A stretch of 64,000 bases of DNA from positions 62,001-126,000 of the forward strand of contig NOWV01000009.1 of NCBI GenBank assembly GCA_003344405.1, given 5' to 3'. Positions 40,134-63,280 of the stretch are shown here, one piece after another (the stretch's first letter is position 1; the number at the start of each line of letters is the position of its first letter). The notes under the pieces are model-generated. The model was not told where the DNA came from and searched no databases. It worked only from the letters and a program-made list of their open reading frames with translations. The DNA comes from Trichoplax sp. H2 (taxonomy: Eukaryota > Placozoa > Uniplacotomia > Trichoplacea). A program made the translations under genes and the position numbers.

Positions 40134-42435
40134 TCATATCCGTTTTTCCAAATCAGGTGATTGATTGCCACCAAATGATCTTGATTGCTTTAATGTGTCT
40201 ATACCAGAAGAATCGACAGTTAAACTCTTGGAAAGTCTCTTTCTTTTATCGTCTGCCGACAATTCCAACCAGTCATCAGTCTTCTTTTTATCATATAACT
40301 CCGACAGGCACTCAGTGCTACCATATTCAACAGCAGCAATTTCCAAATCGGATGCCTCTTCTGATGATGCTTTACCTAGGAACTCATCGTCTAAAGCAGT
40401 AACATGCTTAAACATACAAGGTTGTGATATTTGTTCCTTTCGAATACGTAGTGATGACGACTTTGAGATATCCTTACGTTTGGTGCGACGTAAGAGGGCA
40501 TTTTTAAGGAATCCGGCTCTCTTTTTGGCTATAATTGAGTCATATAATGGGTACCATTTGATAACATAATATAAAAAAAAAGATTCAACATAAAAGAAAA
40601 CGTATCAGTTGCAATCTCTTTCCATGTATGTCAGATAGAAATGACGAAATATCACTTGCTAAATTAGTTCTTGTCGACACAGTATGGCTAGCTGCAATTA
40701 ATACTACATGTAGAAGCATTAAGATTAACGTTTATAGTTGTAAAATGAGACATCAATTATTTTATGAACTGATTGAAACTTGGACAATATGCTAATGTAT
40801 GGTCAACGAAGGATTAACAAGTCAACATGCGGCTTTTCCATGCAAGAAATTTATGCTGTATTTAGATTATTAGATAGCTTTAGACTTGAGCTATCGATGG
40901 ATCGACTCATTACTGAGCGTTCGAGTAGTATAGCAAGCTGATCAATCGAAATAAATGTAAAATGTTAAACGGCGACCCATATCCTCAATTGGATATAGAA
41001 TTTAACTTAAGTTCAAAGTTCAATCAATAAAGAAGTTGAATGTATGACTCATTATGAAGTCCCTACACAGTCCAATCCAGTTCAATTCCTGCTCTAGACT
41101 TACGAGTTAATACTGGAATAAAGTAGACAACACGGCAAACTACATTATTGACCAATTCGAGGAAAATTAAATCGCTTCTAAATTGATCTCTCTGTGACTT
41201 AGAGTTAATTAATAGTAGAATAAAGTAGACAACACGGCAAACTACATTATTGATCAACTTAAGAAAAATCAAAATCGCTTCTAAATTAATCTCTCTGTGA
41301 CTTAGAGTTAATAGTAGAATAAAGTAGACAACACGGCAAACTACATTGTTGACCAACTTAAGGAAAATCAAAATCGCTTCTAAATTGATCTCTCTGTGAC
41401 TTAAGAGTTAATAGTAGAATAAAGTAGACAACACGGCAAACTACATTGTTGACCAACTTAAGGAAAATCAAAATCGCTTCTAAATTGATCTCTCTGTGAC
41501 TTAAGAGTTAATAGTAGAATAAAGTAGACAACACGACAAACTACATTATTGACCAACTTAAGGAAAATCAAAATCGCTTCTAAATTGATCTCTCTGTGAC
41601 TTAGAGTTAATAGTAGAATAAAGTAGACAACACGGCAAACTACATTATTGACCAACCTAAGGAAAATTAAATCGCTTCTACATTGATCTCTCCGTGAAAT
41701 CTGAAGAATTGCACATTTGTCTGAATTAATCTACACTAGCAGATCGTCTCATAGGTGCACTATTTACAGCAGAAAGGCGCTTTTGGACGCCATTCCAGAG
41801 ACTAGTTTACTGTCCATGTTACCATTGGAACAGCTTGGCTATTATAGTATGATCATGCAGAATAATATTTTACCGCAATATTCTATACTTTAAGTTGAAC
41901 GAATTTGCTATCCTTGAGTCAATTCATAGTCATGTCGAAAGGTAGCCCTATCCTTTTCCTACGTATCCAGTTCAATTTAGCAAAAACAAAAATGGCGCTG
42001 AAACTCACCGTCTCTACTATTGCTATCAGCGATTATTTGCTCTATTTCTCGGTAATGTGATGCAGCAGCTTCTTGACTTGCAAATTTAAAGCCAAAATAT
42101 TCTCCTTTAGTCTTGCAATAGGTATGAAAATCATCTTGTATCGATTGATACTTTAAGCCTGGTTCGATGCTATCTCTCCAGATGATGAAACCAGTCCCAA
42201 TTTCGACAAAACATAGTTCAATTTCTCTCTTGCTTTTAGTTTGTTTCTGAACGATAGCCGGTACGCCTCTACCGATCAACTTCCATCCATCGATGCTTGT
42301 ATTAGCCACGTCTTGGCTAGCACTAGTAGATTGAAGGAAATGAATTGTTGCTGTAGTCGGGCAAACATGAACTTGACTGTTATACGATGAAACGCTTAAA
42401 GTAACTTGAACTATTTCTTCTTGAGTTAATGCCAT
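40134..42435 (-). CDS. WH1 (EVH1)-like domain protein with a CRIB-like motif, two exons
   Basis: Exons 42009-42435 and 40134-40528 join in frame (donor GACG|GTGAGT, acceptor ATTATAG|CC) to a 273-residue protein. The first ATG in frame is at 42435. Residues about 8-136 look like a WH1/EVH1 PH-fold domain: a beta-rich start, WKLIGRGVPAIV (51-62), EIGTGFIIWRD (78-88), GEYFGFKFAS (111-120), then a C-terminal helix (EAAASHYREIEQII). The second exon opens with a strongly basic stretch (KKRAGFLKN, LLRRTKRKD), then ISQPCMFKHV (176-185), which resembles the Cdc42/Rac-binding CRIB core (ISxPxxFxHxxHVG), but the final HVG is replaced by ALD. The order WH1, basic stretch, CRIB is that of WASP proteins, yet there is no proline-rich region or WH2/VCA end, so it cannot activate Arp2/3 in the WASP manner. 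Role in actin signalling is inferred. Exon structure fairly sure; domain names moderately sure. Confidence 0.7.
41100..41700. repeat. 100-bp minisatellite inside the WH1/CRIB-like gene intron
   Basis: The motif GTAGACAACACGGCAAACTA recurs at 41123, 41225, 41324, 41424, 41524 and 41623, a period of 99-102 bp, with neighbours such as AATCGCTTCTAAATTGATCT and CTCTGTGACTTAGAGTTAAT. The copies are nearly identical, so the array is young. It lies wholly within the intron 40529-42008 and makes spurious open frames on the minus strand. Confidence 0.94.
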
Positions 42436-42441
42436 AGCCAA

Positions 42442-45400
42442 AAGTCAACTATTGAAAAAGGAGAGTACTATATTATTTATCTGTACGCATCAAAGTGAAT
42501 GCTCTAACTTTTTCCTCGATTGTACCTTTCAAAACAGTGTACAAGAGGGTTGTTTTCTACAGGAAATTTGAACATTAACGCTACAAAACTGATCAACCAA
42601 CTGTTTAGAACGAGTCTATTACGTCGAGAGGTAGGGAAAAAAACTCTTTGAGCGATATCGATTTAATCATTGATATAGAGCTATCGATGGTGACATATTT
42701 GCAAGAAGAAATACAAGATGGTGTTAAGGATAGGATCAAAAATAGGGTTATATCAGGGATAATTATATATTTGATGAGTAATCCATGACTATCATTGCAG
42801 CTTTGTTACCCTAATTATGTCGCTATGAGTCTGTAGAATTTGTATAGTACTATTTCGATTCCATAGGTGAATTCACTTTAGAAATGTTGCTGCAAATACC
42901 TTCAAATTTTCATCAAAATACATGGTAGGATACGATTCAATATCGAATAAACGCGTTGATGCTTCATATTGGATGATTTCGTTTTTCGATCAATTTTATG
43001 CTGATTCACTGCCCAAAAGGACTAAAAAAGGGTTCTCGATGCCTCCGTTTCTAGTTAGATGGCAGCGCCCTAATGGATGCATGGGATCAATACCGAACTC
43101 AATAGCGATATTTTACATTTTAAATCGTCCAGTTTCATCAATTTTATCTCATATATATGTTCAAAAGGATAAAATATGTATCCTCAACACATCCTTTTCT
43201 CACTAAACGATGAAATTTGCGGCAATATTTTAGGTTCACTATTGCAATTTCGCGTCCCTGTTATCCCATATTCAATATGGTACAACTACTTGAATGGTCC
43301 AATTAGTCGGTCATATTTTACATTTCCTGCCACGATTTTCATCCATTTTATCCTACAGGTACAATTTCTCGCTCAATGTAAAAGATTTGGATCCATCTTT
43401 TATCCAATACTGTATGAAATCAAAAGTATCCAAAAATGTGCTGTAAATACTCTCAATTTGACGTTCAATGATAGAACTACAATCTATAGTAAATGAAAGT
43501 AAAGTCAATTAAGATGCAAACATCCAACGAATGTCGCACGTTGATCCAAATCAATAATTTGGATCCATTTTATCCAGTTTGGAGTAGATGGATTTAACGA
43601 AAAATTAAAATAAAAAATGGACAGACATGCAATGAAATTGCTTTGTTTCTTACTAAGGTATAAAAGATTGAACATGTAGGAAGTCAATCCTCAATCCTAA
43701 CTTGCTAACGTGGATAGAGAGCAAGAGAGAAAGTTATTTAGAGTAGATAAGTGCAAGGGAATCGAAAAAAAATGGCCAAATGCGCAAAGAATTGTTTTGT
43801 TTCTTACCGAAGGCAAGAAAGATTCAACACGTAGAAAGTAAATTAAGTAAATACTATTTTACTCTTACTTGTTAACGAGTGATGAGAGAGAGAGAGAGAA
43901 AGTTGAAGTCTATCTCAGATTCGCGATTTAGATAGACTTGATTTAAAGGCAGAAAGTGGATTTTAAGCGATCTCTAGCAGTAGCAATACTATCACAGGAA
44001 TGCGCAAAAACATGCTGCTTTTAATATTAATGCGCGTCCATGTATCAAGCCGCGAGGAGATGACATCAAATCGTCAACAAACATGCAAGTAAAATGATTA
44101 CTCAGCGCTCGGGAATGGCTTCAAAGTCAATAATAACTAAACTGTTACGTAATGGATAGGAAGTAACAGCAGAAATTAGAGTAAAAATGGGCTAGGATTC
44201 TATCAAAACTTCTCCATTTCATCTTCTACCTTACCGAAAGGAATTGCTAGAGGTGTCAAAGATGACTTGAAATACTTTCAGATTGCTGGATAAGGTCCAA
44301 ATTCTCGGTGATAACAATTTCCTGCTTGGATCACTTGAAAGATGGTGAGGAGAAGGAAGAAAATATCGATGATATAACTTGCAACAATTACAGAATGAGT
44401 CTCAGCCAGTAATGATATAAAAATAGGCTGTAGAATAGGCTACATTATCAAAATTAAGCAGTTAAACAACTGAGATTTTGAGCGACATGATTTCATCAAA
44501 CATCAACTACTGATGCTAATGGCCATTTGCTGTTCTTAACAGTAGTTACTGCTTCAACAACGGATTGATTCTTATAGAACAAGCAAGTCAACAGTACAAT
44601 AAATAGAATAATTCATCGAGACAAGTATATTAGTACTGGCAGACATGTATTTACTATTTTTTGCAATGGTTTCAATTAACTCGATTACCTTTGCGCGTAA
44701 ATTAGCTTTCCACACCTCGATAGCGACTAGAATGGCAGTACAGTAAAATGCGCTGGTTTACCTCGATTTTTTTTATCTTGGATCTTGATACTATTTATAA
44801 TACTTTAGCCTGTGATCAATAACAACAATAAGTGGCAATCCTAGGTAAGGGAGAGGATCCCGTATAGAATGATGAAGTGATTAATTAAAATGATTAATAG
44901 CCTTAAAATAACAGAACAACTGGTTACGGCGAAGACTGAAAATTCTCCACCATGACAGCAGCTCCATTAGTGTAGTCAATTTGATTATTTGACTTAACTT
45001 CTCTCGCGGTATGAGGTAGCTAATTTATGCAAAGTTATGTAGGGTAGTGAATTCATGGCTATACCTTAGCTTTAGTAGTAGTAAAGAACCCTGTTTAGAT
45101 TCTATCCGAGATGATTCTTTCTCTTTTTTTCAACTTCATAAACTGAGGATAAGGAAATTCGAGACGAGATTGGAAAGAAAACAAAACTACGCAGTGGTGG
45201 TCTATGGCGTGCAAACCACTGTCGCATAACTTGTCCAATTTAGCTATTCTCATTTCTTAGAGTAAAACATCGATTCAAGCTGATCTCTTTACAAGAGTTG
45301 TGCATGCCTTGGATCAAATTATGCATTTTCGTCTACTCTATATGTACTGTAGTTCTACGACAAACGTCTTCGTATTTAGGATGGATTAAGCTTAGCGTCC

Positions 45401-47515
45401 GATGATTAAAAACTGCAAAACTACGATGGTGAATTGAACGATAGCTTGAAGAAATGATAAGTACGGCATAATCAATAAGAACGATTCTAATTTTCAAGTA
45501 TACTATGCAACAAAACTTGTATAGTAGCATCTTAATTTATTGATTTGTAAAACGGCAAGAAAGGAAGCCGATTCTGTTGTAGCACAGACCAGGGTAGACA
45601 TACTTAAAAGGTACATAATTTGGACTTGATCCATTTGATTTAGAATTTAGAAGTGACGTGGATGATCTGAATAGTTTTTATTATCGCATACGCCAAGTAT
45701 TTGGCCGATGGTGCACAGCAAAATAGATCTACAGTAGTTCTATTCGCTCAGCACCACTGTACTTATCGCTGTGTATAAATGCAAATTGATTTATTAACGA
45801 GGAGTATAACTCATTATTGATATTGCAAAAGCAACTGCAAGTCGAGGGTACAAAGCCATCATGTAATCTGGTAGTTGTAATATTTTTGCCTTCTTACCCA
45901 GGAATATAGTAGATAACATCAGCGATGTAACTCTCCAATTCTCAGCTATTGAAGAGTTAGCCTTTTTTAGATTCTACTTCAACTAGAGTGTACGTGTATT
46001 TCGATCGACAGAAAGCGAAAAAGTGATTGAAATCAAGATTATGCAGCTATCATGCAAAGCTTATCAACTGGGGCGCATTTCCATAGATGGAAAAGCAAAA
46101 AAGCGCCTGGAAGCCATGAGGATGCAGCAGACCTGAACGCTTTCAGTAGAGATGTTATGGCGGACATAATTAGAGGGTTAAGTGGAAAATCCAAAATCCA
46201 AATGTAACAGTAATGAAAATTACTGGGAAAAAGTATAGGAGATGGATAATGGGTACGTAAGCAGTGCTGCTAATACAAGTAGAAGTCCATTTCCCAGTAG
46301 ATTGCAATTTTTGAATTCCTTTCCAGTAGTATCATGACTACCAGCAAGCAGCAAGAATGGCCGTTAACGAAAGATAATTTAAGTTAGTATGCCGCTATTT
46401 GCCGATCCCTATTACAGGGATCCATTAATTAATCAAGTTCAGTTTGAAATCTCAATATTCTCTACTGATGTCAAGAGCACCCTTCAAGTTTAGTTTTCGT
46501 TGAAGAAATATTAAACTGGTTCAAACAAGTCGATAAGCCTTGAACAGGTGTAAGATTTACTCCTGACAACATGCAAGTAAGGGAATTAAAGGAAAATGGC
46601 ACAGTAAAACTTCGACTTGAAGGAGAATACCCAAGTTAGAGCTTTTAAGCCAGATACCTGCTATTCATCAAGCTGAATTTAGATCGTTCAATTTATACAG
46701 TTGATTGCTATCGTCTTTGCTGATACCTTGACAGCAAGAAAGCAACTTGAATCTGTATAGGTAACCTATGTTATACATACAGTTGTCATACCAATGGAAT
46801 CTCCATGGCAAAACCTCTAGTTCAACTTTTCCAAGCACTTTCTCAATACTGATATTTCAAAATAAGGCATCACAAATAACAAAAATCTTCACACGGTCCT
46901 CTCAAGATTTCAAACCTATGTCATCCCCTCAGTCGATTTTTGGCAATTAGCCTCTGTCAATGTAGCTTACAAATCCAATAGTTAAAATACAACAAAACCC
47001 TAAAGATTACCTTGCCAAATGTCTATTCAACTTGCATAGCGCTTGCCAAAATGTAAGTTGTTGATTAAAGAGAATCTCTACAGTACAAGTAAGCATTGCA
47101 TACCGCTAACGGATTGCAATCTTCGGCCAGCGATAAATTCGAATCACCAGCAACTGAATGGTATCCTTGTATGATAGACTATTTATGGACAATAATGAAA
47201 TATTGATGGTCGCCATTTCCATTTTCTCATCCGATTGGCATATTGCTACCGTTAGAATGATCTCAATGGTATCCACTTCCAAGATGGATCAATGGAACAC
47301 AATTTATTAGGCACCCTCGTTTTATACAAAGACAATTTCAAATCTCAAGCTGATCGATTAGCCGAGAAAGAATTATCCCTCTTAGCGAATCGCTTAGAAA
47401 ATCATATACTATATTGCTAAAAAGGTTTATACTCTGCAATCATCGTCTCCTTACATAGAATGAGAGGTTATTATTAATTTAATATTGATGGCAAAGCACA
47501 TCATTAGACATACGT
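42442..47515. other. Long intergenic stretch, no gene recognised
   Basis: About 5 kb with somewhat higher GC and purine-rich patches (GAGAGAGA near 43887-43900). Open frames at 42922-43496 and elsewhere show no family resemblance. It may hold decayed mobile or gene sequence, but I see no terminal repeats, target-site duplications or recognisable protein domain. Confidence 0.4.
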
Positions 47516-48117
47516 ACTATAACGGATAGAATAAACTGACGAAAGCATGGCTATCTTTTGCCGCATAGTTTACATACTAACTAAATAGGATTATTACTGT
47601 ATCCTAGAAATGCTGCTCGACACTGCTAAATTAGTAGAATTCTAATCTTACACTTCACTACTACCCTGCAACAGTAAATTAATTTTGATCGACGCGTAAA
47701 CGAAGGATTCCAAATTAACAGCGTATACAGAAATGATGAGAAGAAGGTCTCTAACTGAAGTCAATATTTTTGCAAAATCGATAAGACAGTATATTTCCCA
47801 CGACCATTTGATTTCCATATCATTTCCTAAACATGGTTGCATAGAAAGAAACGGAGAGGAGAGCTCCAACTTAAGCCAATGTCTTGATGTCTTGTCTTAA
47901 TGTAATATTTTAGTGTCAAGCTAGATACAACTTCGATACGAGATATTTCTCCAAATACCGTGGTAGGTTTCCTTTATTAAAACAGTCTTAGCTTGTCAAG
48001 CCGTTTATTGTGATGAATAAAATAAAAATAGCAGATTATAAGATGATATGCTCGAGTCTGCTGCATCGAAGTTTACTTAAATACAACCAGTTACTCTTAC
48101 CACAGTTGTATTCCAAA
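47516..48117. repeat. Direct duplication, copy A (short form), left of the scaffold gap
   Basis: It starts ACTATAACGGATAGAATAAA and ends CAGTTGTATTCCAAA. It is nearly identical to 48138-49132 but lacks about 394 bp: after CCAAATTAA at 47718 it jumps to the sequence found at about 48737 in copy B. Confidence 0.93.
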
Positions 48118-48137
48118 NNNNNNNNNNNNNNNNNNNN
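48118..48137. other. Assembly gap (20 N)
   Basis: A run of exactly 20 N. Its true length is unknown. Confidence 0.99.
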
Positions 48138-49132
48138 ACTATAACGGATAGAATAAACTGACGAAAGCATGGCTATCTTTTGCCGCATAGTTTACATACT
48201 AACTAAATAGGATTATTACTGTATCCTAGAAATGCTGCTCGACACTGCTAAATTAGTAGAATTCTAATCTTACACTTCACTACTACCCTCCAACAGTAAA
48301 TTAATTTTGATCGACGCGTAAACGAAGGATTCCAAATTAATAGTGCGAGCGAATGCAAACGAGAAATTAGATGAACCAAGCCAAGAGTAGTTATCATAGA
48401 AAGTTCTAATTTGGAAATCCTGAACTCTACAGTAAATAGAATCTTGATTCAAAGTGAATCAGAATGTAAACAAGAAGGAGACCTCTAATTGAAATCAACA
48501 TTTTCCTTAAAATCGATCAATCGCTGTATCCGCTACGAACTATTCGTACTCAATTTCTAGGTTATTTCTTAAACTAGGCTGTACAGTATACTCGTATGGA
48601 GAAGCGACAAGAAGGAAAGTCCTCACTTTTAGTCAACCTTTTCCCAAATGGTTAAAGCAGTATAAAAACACATTGACCTATCCGGCTATCTACTATGATT
48701 GACATTTGATTTCTAGATTACTTTTTTAAACACGCTGCGTATACAGAAATGATGAGAAGAAGGTCTCTAACTGAAGTCAATATTTTTGCAAAATCGATAA
48801 GACAGTATATTTCCCACGACCATTTGATTTCCATATCATTTCCTAAACATGGTTGCATAGAAAGAAACGGAGAGGAGAGCTCCAACTTAAGCCAATGTCT
48901 TGATGTCTTGTCTTAATGTAACATTTTAGTGTCAAGCTAGATACAACTTCGATACGAGATATTTCTCCAAATACCGTGATAGGTTTCCTTTATTAAAACA
49001 GTCTTAGCTTGTCAAGCCGTTTATTGTGATGAATAAAATAAAAATAGCAGATTATAAGATGATATGCTCGAGTCTGCTGCATCGAAGTTTACTTAAATAC
49101 AACCAGTTACTCTTACCACAGTTGTATTCCAA
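48138..49132. repeat. Direct duplication, copy B (long form), right of the scaffold gap
   Basis: It starts at the first base after the gap with the same ACTATAACGG as copy A and runs to TTGTATTCCAAA at 49132. The extra part (48341-48736) carries degenerate tandem units of about 140 bp, seen as AGAAGGAGACCTCTAATTGA near 48474, AGAAGGAAAGTCCTCACTTT near 48611 and AGAAGAAGGTCTCTAACTGA near 48755; copy A keeps only the last unit. Confidence 0.93.
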
Positions 49133-50063
49133 AATCAAGGCTGCAGTAATATTTTACTACTTTGTGACGAATCTAGATACAACCATAGACTATTAGACGA
49201 ACGTATATCTAGTGGTTCGTAACCTGTAAAACGCTTTCGTTAGCTATAAATCAACTTTTAGACTGGTGAACAACAATTTTAATACACTGGAAATTGCTTT
49301 TACTATCTCGACATACAACTCTCATGATCTAGATCCATAATTGACCAACATTGAATAACAACAACATTTTTTAAAAGACAGTGCACCAATAGGCTTACAC
49401 CGTGCCGATTACTTTAAAATTTATAGTTGTGGAGAATAACGATCCAGGTACTTCATGTAAACATTATCCTAGTCGTATTACCATCCCATTACAAGGATTA
49501 TTTAAATTCGATTAGCCGATATGATATTATAATAGGTAAGGGTGGCAAACATTCTTTGAATGCGTTCCTCACTAAATTAAAATATCAAAATATAATGTCT
49601 TAACATGTTATCAAACAGAAGTAATATTTCTCACTCAAAAATTCAATTTTGTTGATTACCGTTTTCGCGACGATCGGAGCAACCCGGGAGACGAGAGATC
49701 TATCAACACGAAACAGTAAATTGCCTAATTAATTAAGAGTGGCCTTCAAATTTAAACGCTTGATTGCAAATTGAATCGACGATATTTTTAAAAGCTAATA
49801 ATTCCTGTATTATATAATTTATAACCAAAGCTAATGTTTTATTCACAAACTCAACTTTATATTCAGCTTAGTACAGTTAAGTATTTTCACGTAAAAATTG
49901 AAATAATTAATAATTATGTTTTGACATACCACCATTTTCATTGATAACATTAGGAGCATCCCAGTTCTTGTATAAATATCGTATTAGCAATATACATCAA
50001 CAACATTGTAAGAAAGAAGAGCTATATAATTATATACGTATGTAGAGAGTATGCTAATAACAC
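49133..50063. other. Flank at the 3' end of the myosin gene
   Basis: It could contain further 3' exons of the myosin tail on the minus strand. Short open pieces ending in good donor-like sites are seen at about 49930-49975 (RYLYKNWDAPNV) and 49660-49700, but I could not chain them in frame. Confidence 0.35.
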
Positions 50064-61050
<10,987 letters not shown>

Positions 61051-62700
61051 GACTCTCTATTCTACCAACTCAAATTTCTGATGTCCTGATGGATTCTACA
61101 GTATACGAAAATGAATATAACTTTTTAAACTAGCTGACTCTTTACACATAGTCTATTTGAACTGGAAAGGATAATGATTTAGTTATTCTTGTCCATAGGT
61201 GAATAACAATCCAGGGGCGTCAACTTTTGTTACTACTCTCTCTGTTGATGCATTAATTAATAAAGTTACAACTGCCTCCAAACTATAACACCAATACGCA
61301 TCAATTAACACAATTTATGACGATAATACACTAATATAGCAACTGTTCATCATGATAGTTTCATTTTATCTAGCAGGGCCAGCAATTCATTGCTAACACC
61401 ATCCAATTAACAAATTGTAAAGATTGGCCTATGCAAATAGGCGTAGACTAGATTATTTAGGAAGGGGGCAAGGCCATAAGATATGATCCAGTATCACCTG
61501 TAATTAGTGTTAGAGTAAGAAAGCGTTTCCTTTAGGAGCAAGGATGATGTCAAAGCTAAAGCAAACATAGTGCATCATATACGCCAAACGGTAATATGCT
61601 ACAGTATGATGGAAACTGGATTATCGTCGGCAATGATCTGATTTGGCAATCTATAGCAAATAAACCTAATTTTATAAAATTAAACGTTCAAATTAAATGT
61701 TAGTTTTTTGTATATAACATACAGTGTTAGAATACAATTGGAAAGAGAGAAATGAAATGTAGATCGGGTGATGAACGAGAAGGTACATTACATTCATGAA
61801 AGGCATAGTAGATGACGGTAGGTAGGAGCCAGCATGAGCTACTAATTTTGCCGATGAAGGAATGGACCAACGCTTAATGCGGTTTGAGTAGTAGAATTGC
61901 TATTACCGAGGACTTCTCGATGAAAATCAATTTTATTTTATTCCATATTGTTTAGTTATACTATAAGTTCGTCTTCAGTCCCTCTCTTTTTCTCATTATT
62001 ACAAAATGAGCTAAAATTGATTTTCATCCAGAACTCCCTGCTATTACTAACATGCCACGTCGAATTACTAGTTCTAATGTAAATCCTTACAACGCAAAAT
62101 ATCATTTTACAAGCAATTCACAACTAAGTAGGTAATTAATAAATTGATGTATTAGCTAAATTAGTCCTCATAATAATAATAAAAAGTAAAAAGCGAGGTT
62201 GCATTAATCCCTCTAAAATGTATTGCTATCCCAAATAAGTTCAATTGGATGTTGTCATTTATCATACTGTGGCAGTATGAGTTCAAGCGTGATGCTGTGA
62301 AATTAGTCAATTGCGATTATCATAAGAAAAAATCACGACTACAAATACTTTCAGCCTAATTGAGCATGAAATTATTAAAGGAAATTGATATACTCATTTT
62401 TTTCCATACTGACTATCGCTTGAGGTCTTCTTTACACACTGTGAACTGTCAAACACACCCAAAATCATCCAATCCACTGATCTAATCTTCAACTACAGGC
62501 AATGGCTAATAGTGATTATTGACGATACCCACTTTATATCCTGTTAAACTGCTAAGCTACTGCAATAGGTTGTTATTGACTATTACACCTCACGGCTCGT
62601 AGCCTTTACAGAGGAGAAGAACAGCTAAATAGATGTGTTCTCTTAGACGCAGTCTTTGCCTTAATAAAACAACTCAATAATGATCTGTTTATCGCTACCC
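61051..62700. other. Upstream flank of the class III myosin gene; no other gene seen
   Basis: Holds the presumed myosin promoter on the minus strand and the inverted repeat at 61919-62028. No coding resemblance found. Confidence 0.5.
61919..62028. repeat. Inverted repeat with 17-bp perfect arms
   Basis: Left arm GATGAAAATCAATTTTA (61919-61935) and right arm TAAAATTGATTTTCATC (62012-62028) are exact reverse complements separated by 76 bp. Pairing continues imperfectly for another 20 bp or so outside the arms (ACTTCTC against GGAGTTCTG), giving a snap-back structure of roughly 150 bp. Confidence 0.8.
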
Positions 62701-63280
62701 ATCTACCTTAGGCCTAACATCGACCTTTACTCTAACTTATTACAGACATCTCAACTAGTGCCATAATCGGTTTGAATAGTGCGTGTTATAATATACAGTT
62801 AGCTCACATTGCTAAACTATATTACGTATATCGCTAGTAATAGAAGATCGATAACTACATCGAAACTATCATCAGTGCCGTACCCTACAGCTACAACAAT
62901 CAATCAACCGATTCCAATCGTTTGAATCATTGAATTTTATAAAGCGTATAAGCTACATTGATATAAAATATGACTGTAAGGTATTTTAAAATCTACCTTA
63001 GGCCTAACATCGACCTTTACTCTAACTTACTACAGACATCTCAACTAGTGCCATAATCGGTTTGAATAATGCATACAATAATATACAGTTAGCTCACATT
63101 GCTAAACTATATTACGTATATCGCTAGTAATAGAAGATCGATAACTACATCGAAACTATCATCAGTGCCGTATCCTACAGCTATAACAATCAATCAACCG
63201 ATTCCAATCGTTTGAATCATTGAATTTTATAAAGCGTATAAGCAACATTGATACAAAATATAACTGTAAGGTATTTTAAA
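62701..63280. repeat. 290-bp direct tandem duplication
   Basis: Two head-to-tail copies, 62701-62990 and 62991-63280, each beginning ATCTACCTTAGGCCTAACAT and ending GGTATTTTAAA. They differ at only a handful of positions (for example TTATTACAG/TTACTACAG). Confidence 0.95.

Noticed and set aside
41063-41655. Repetitive open frames on the minus strand
   Set aside because: They are products of the 100-bp minisatellite and lie in the intron of the WH1/CRIB-like gene.
42922-43496. Two overlapping open frames of about 100 codons
   Set aside because: No recognisable domain, no codon pattern distinct from the surroundings, and no splice partners.
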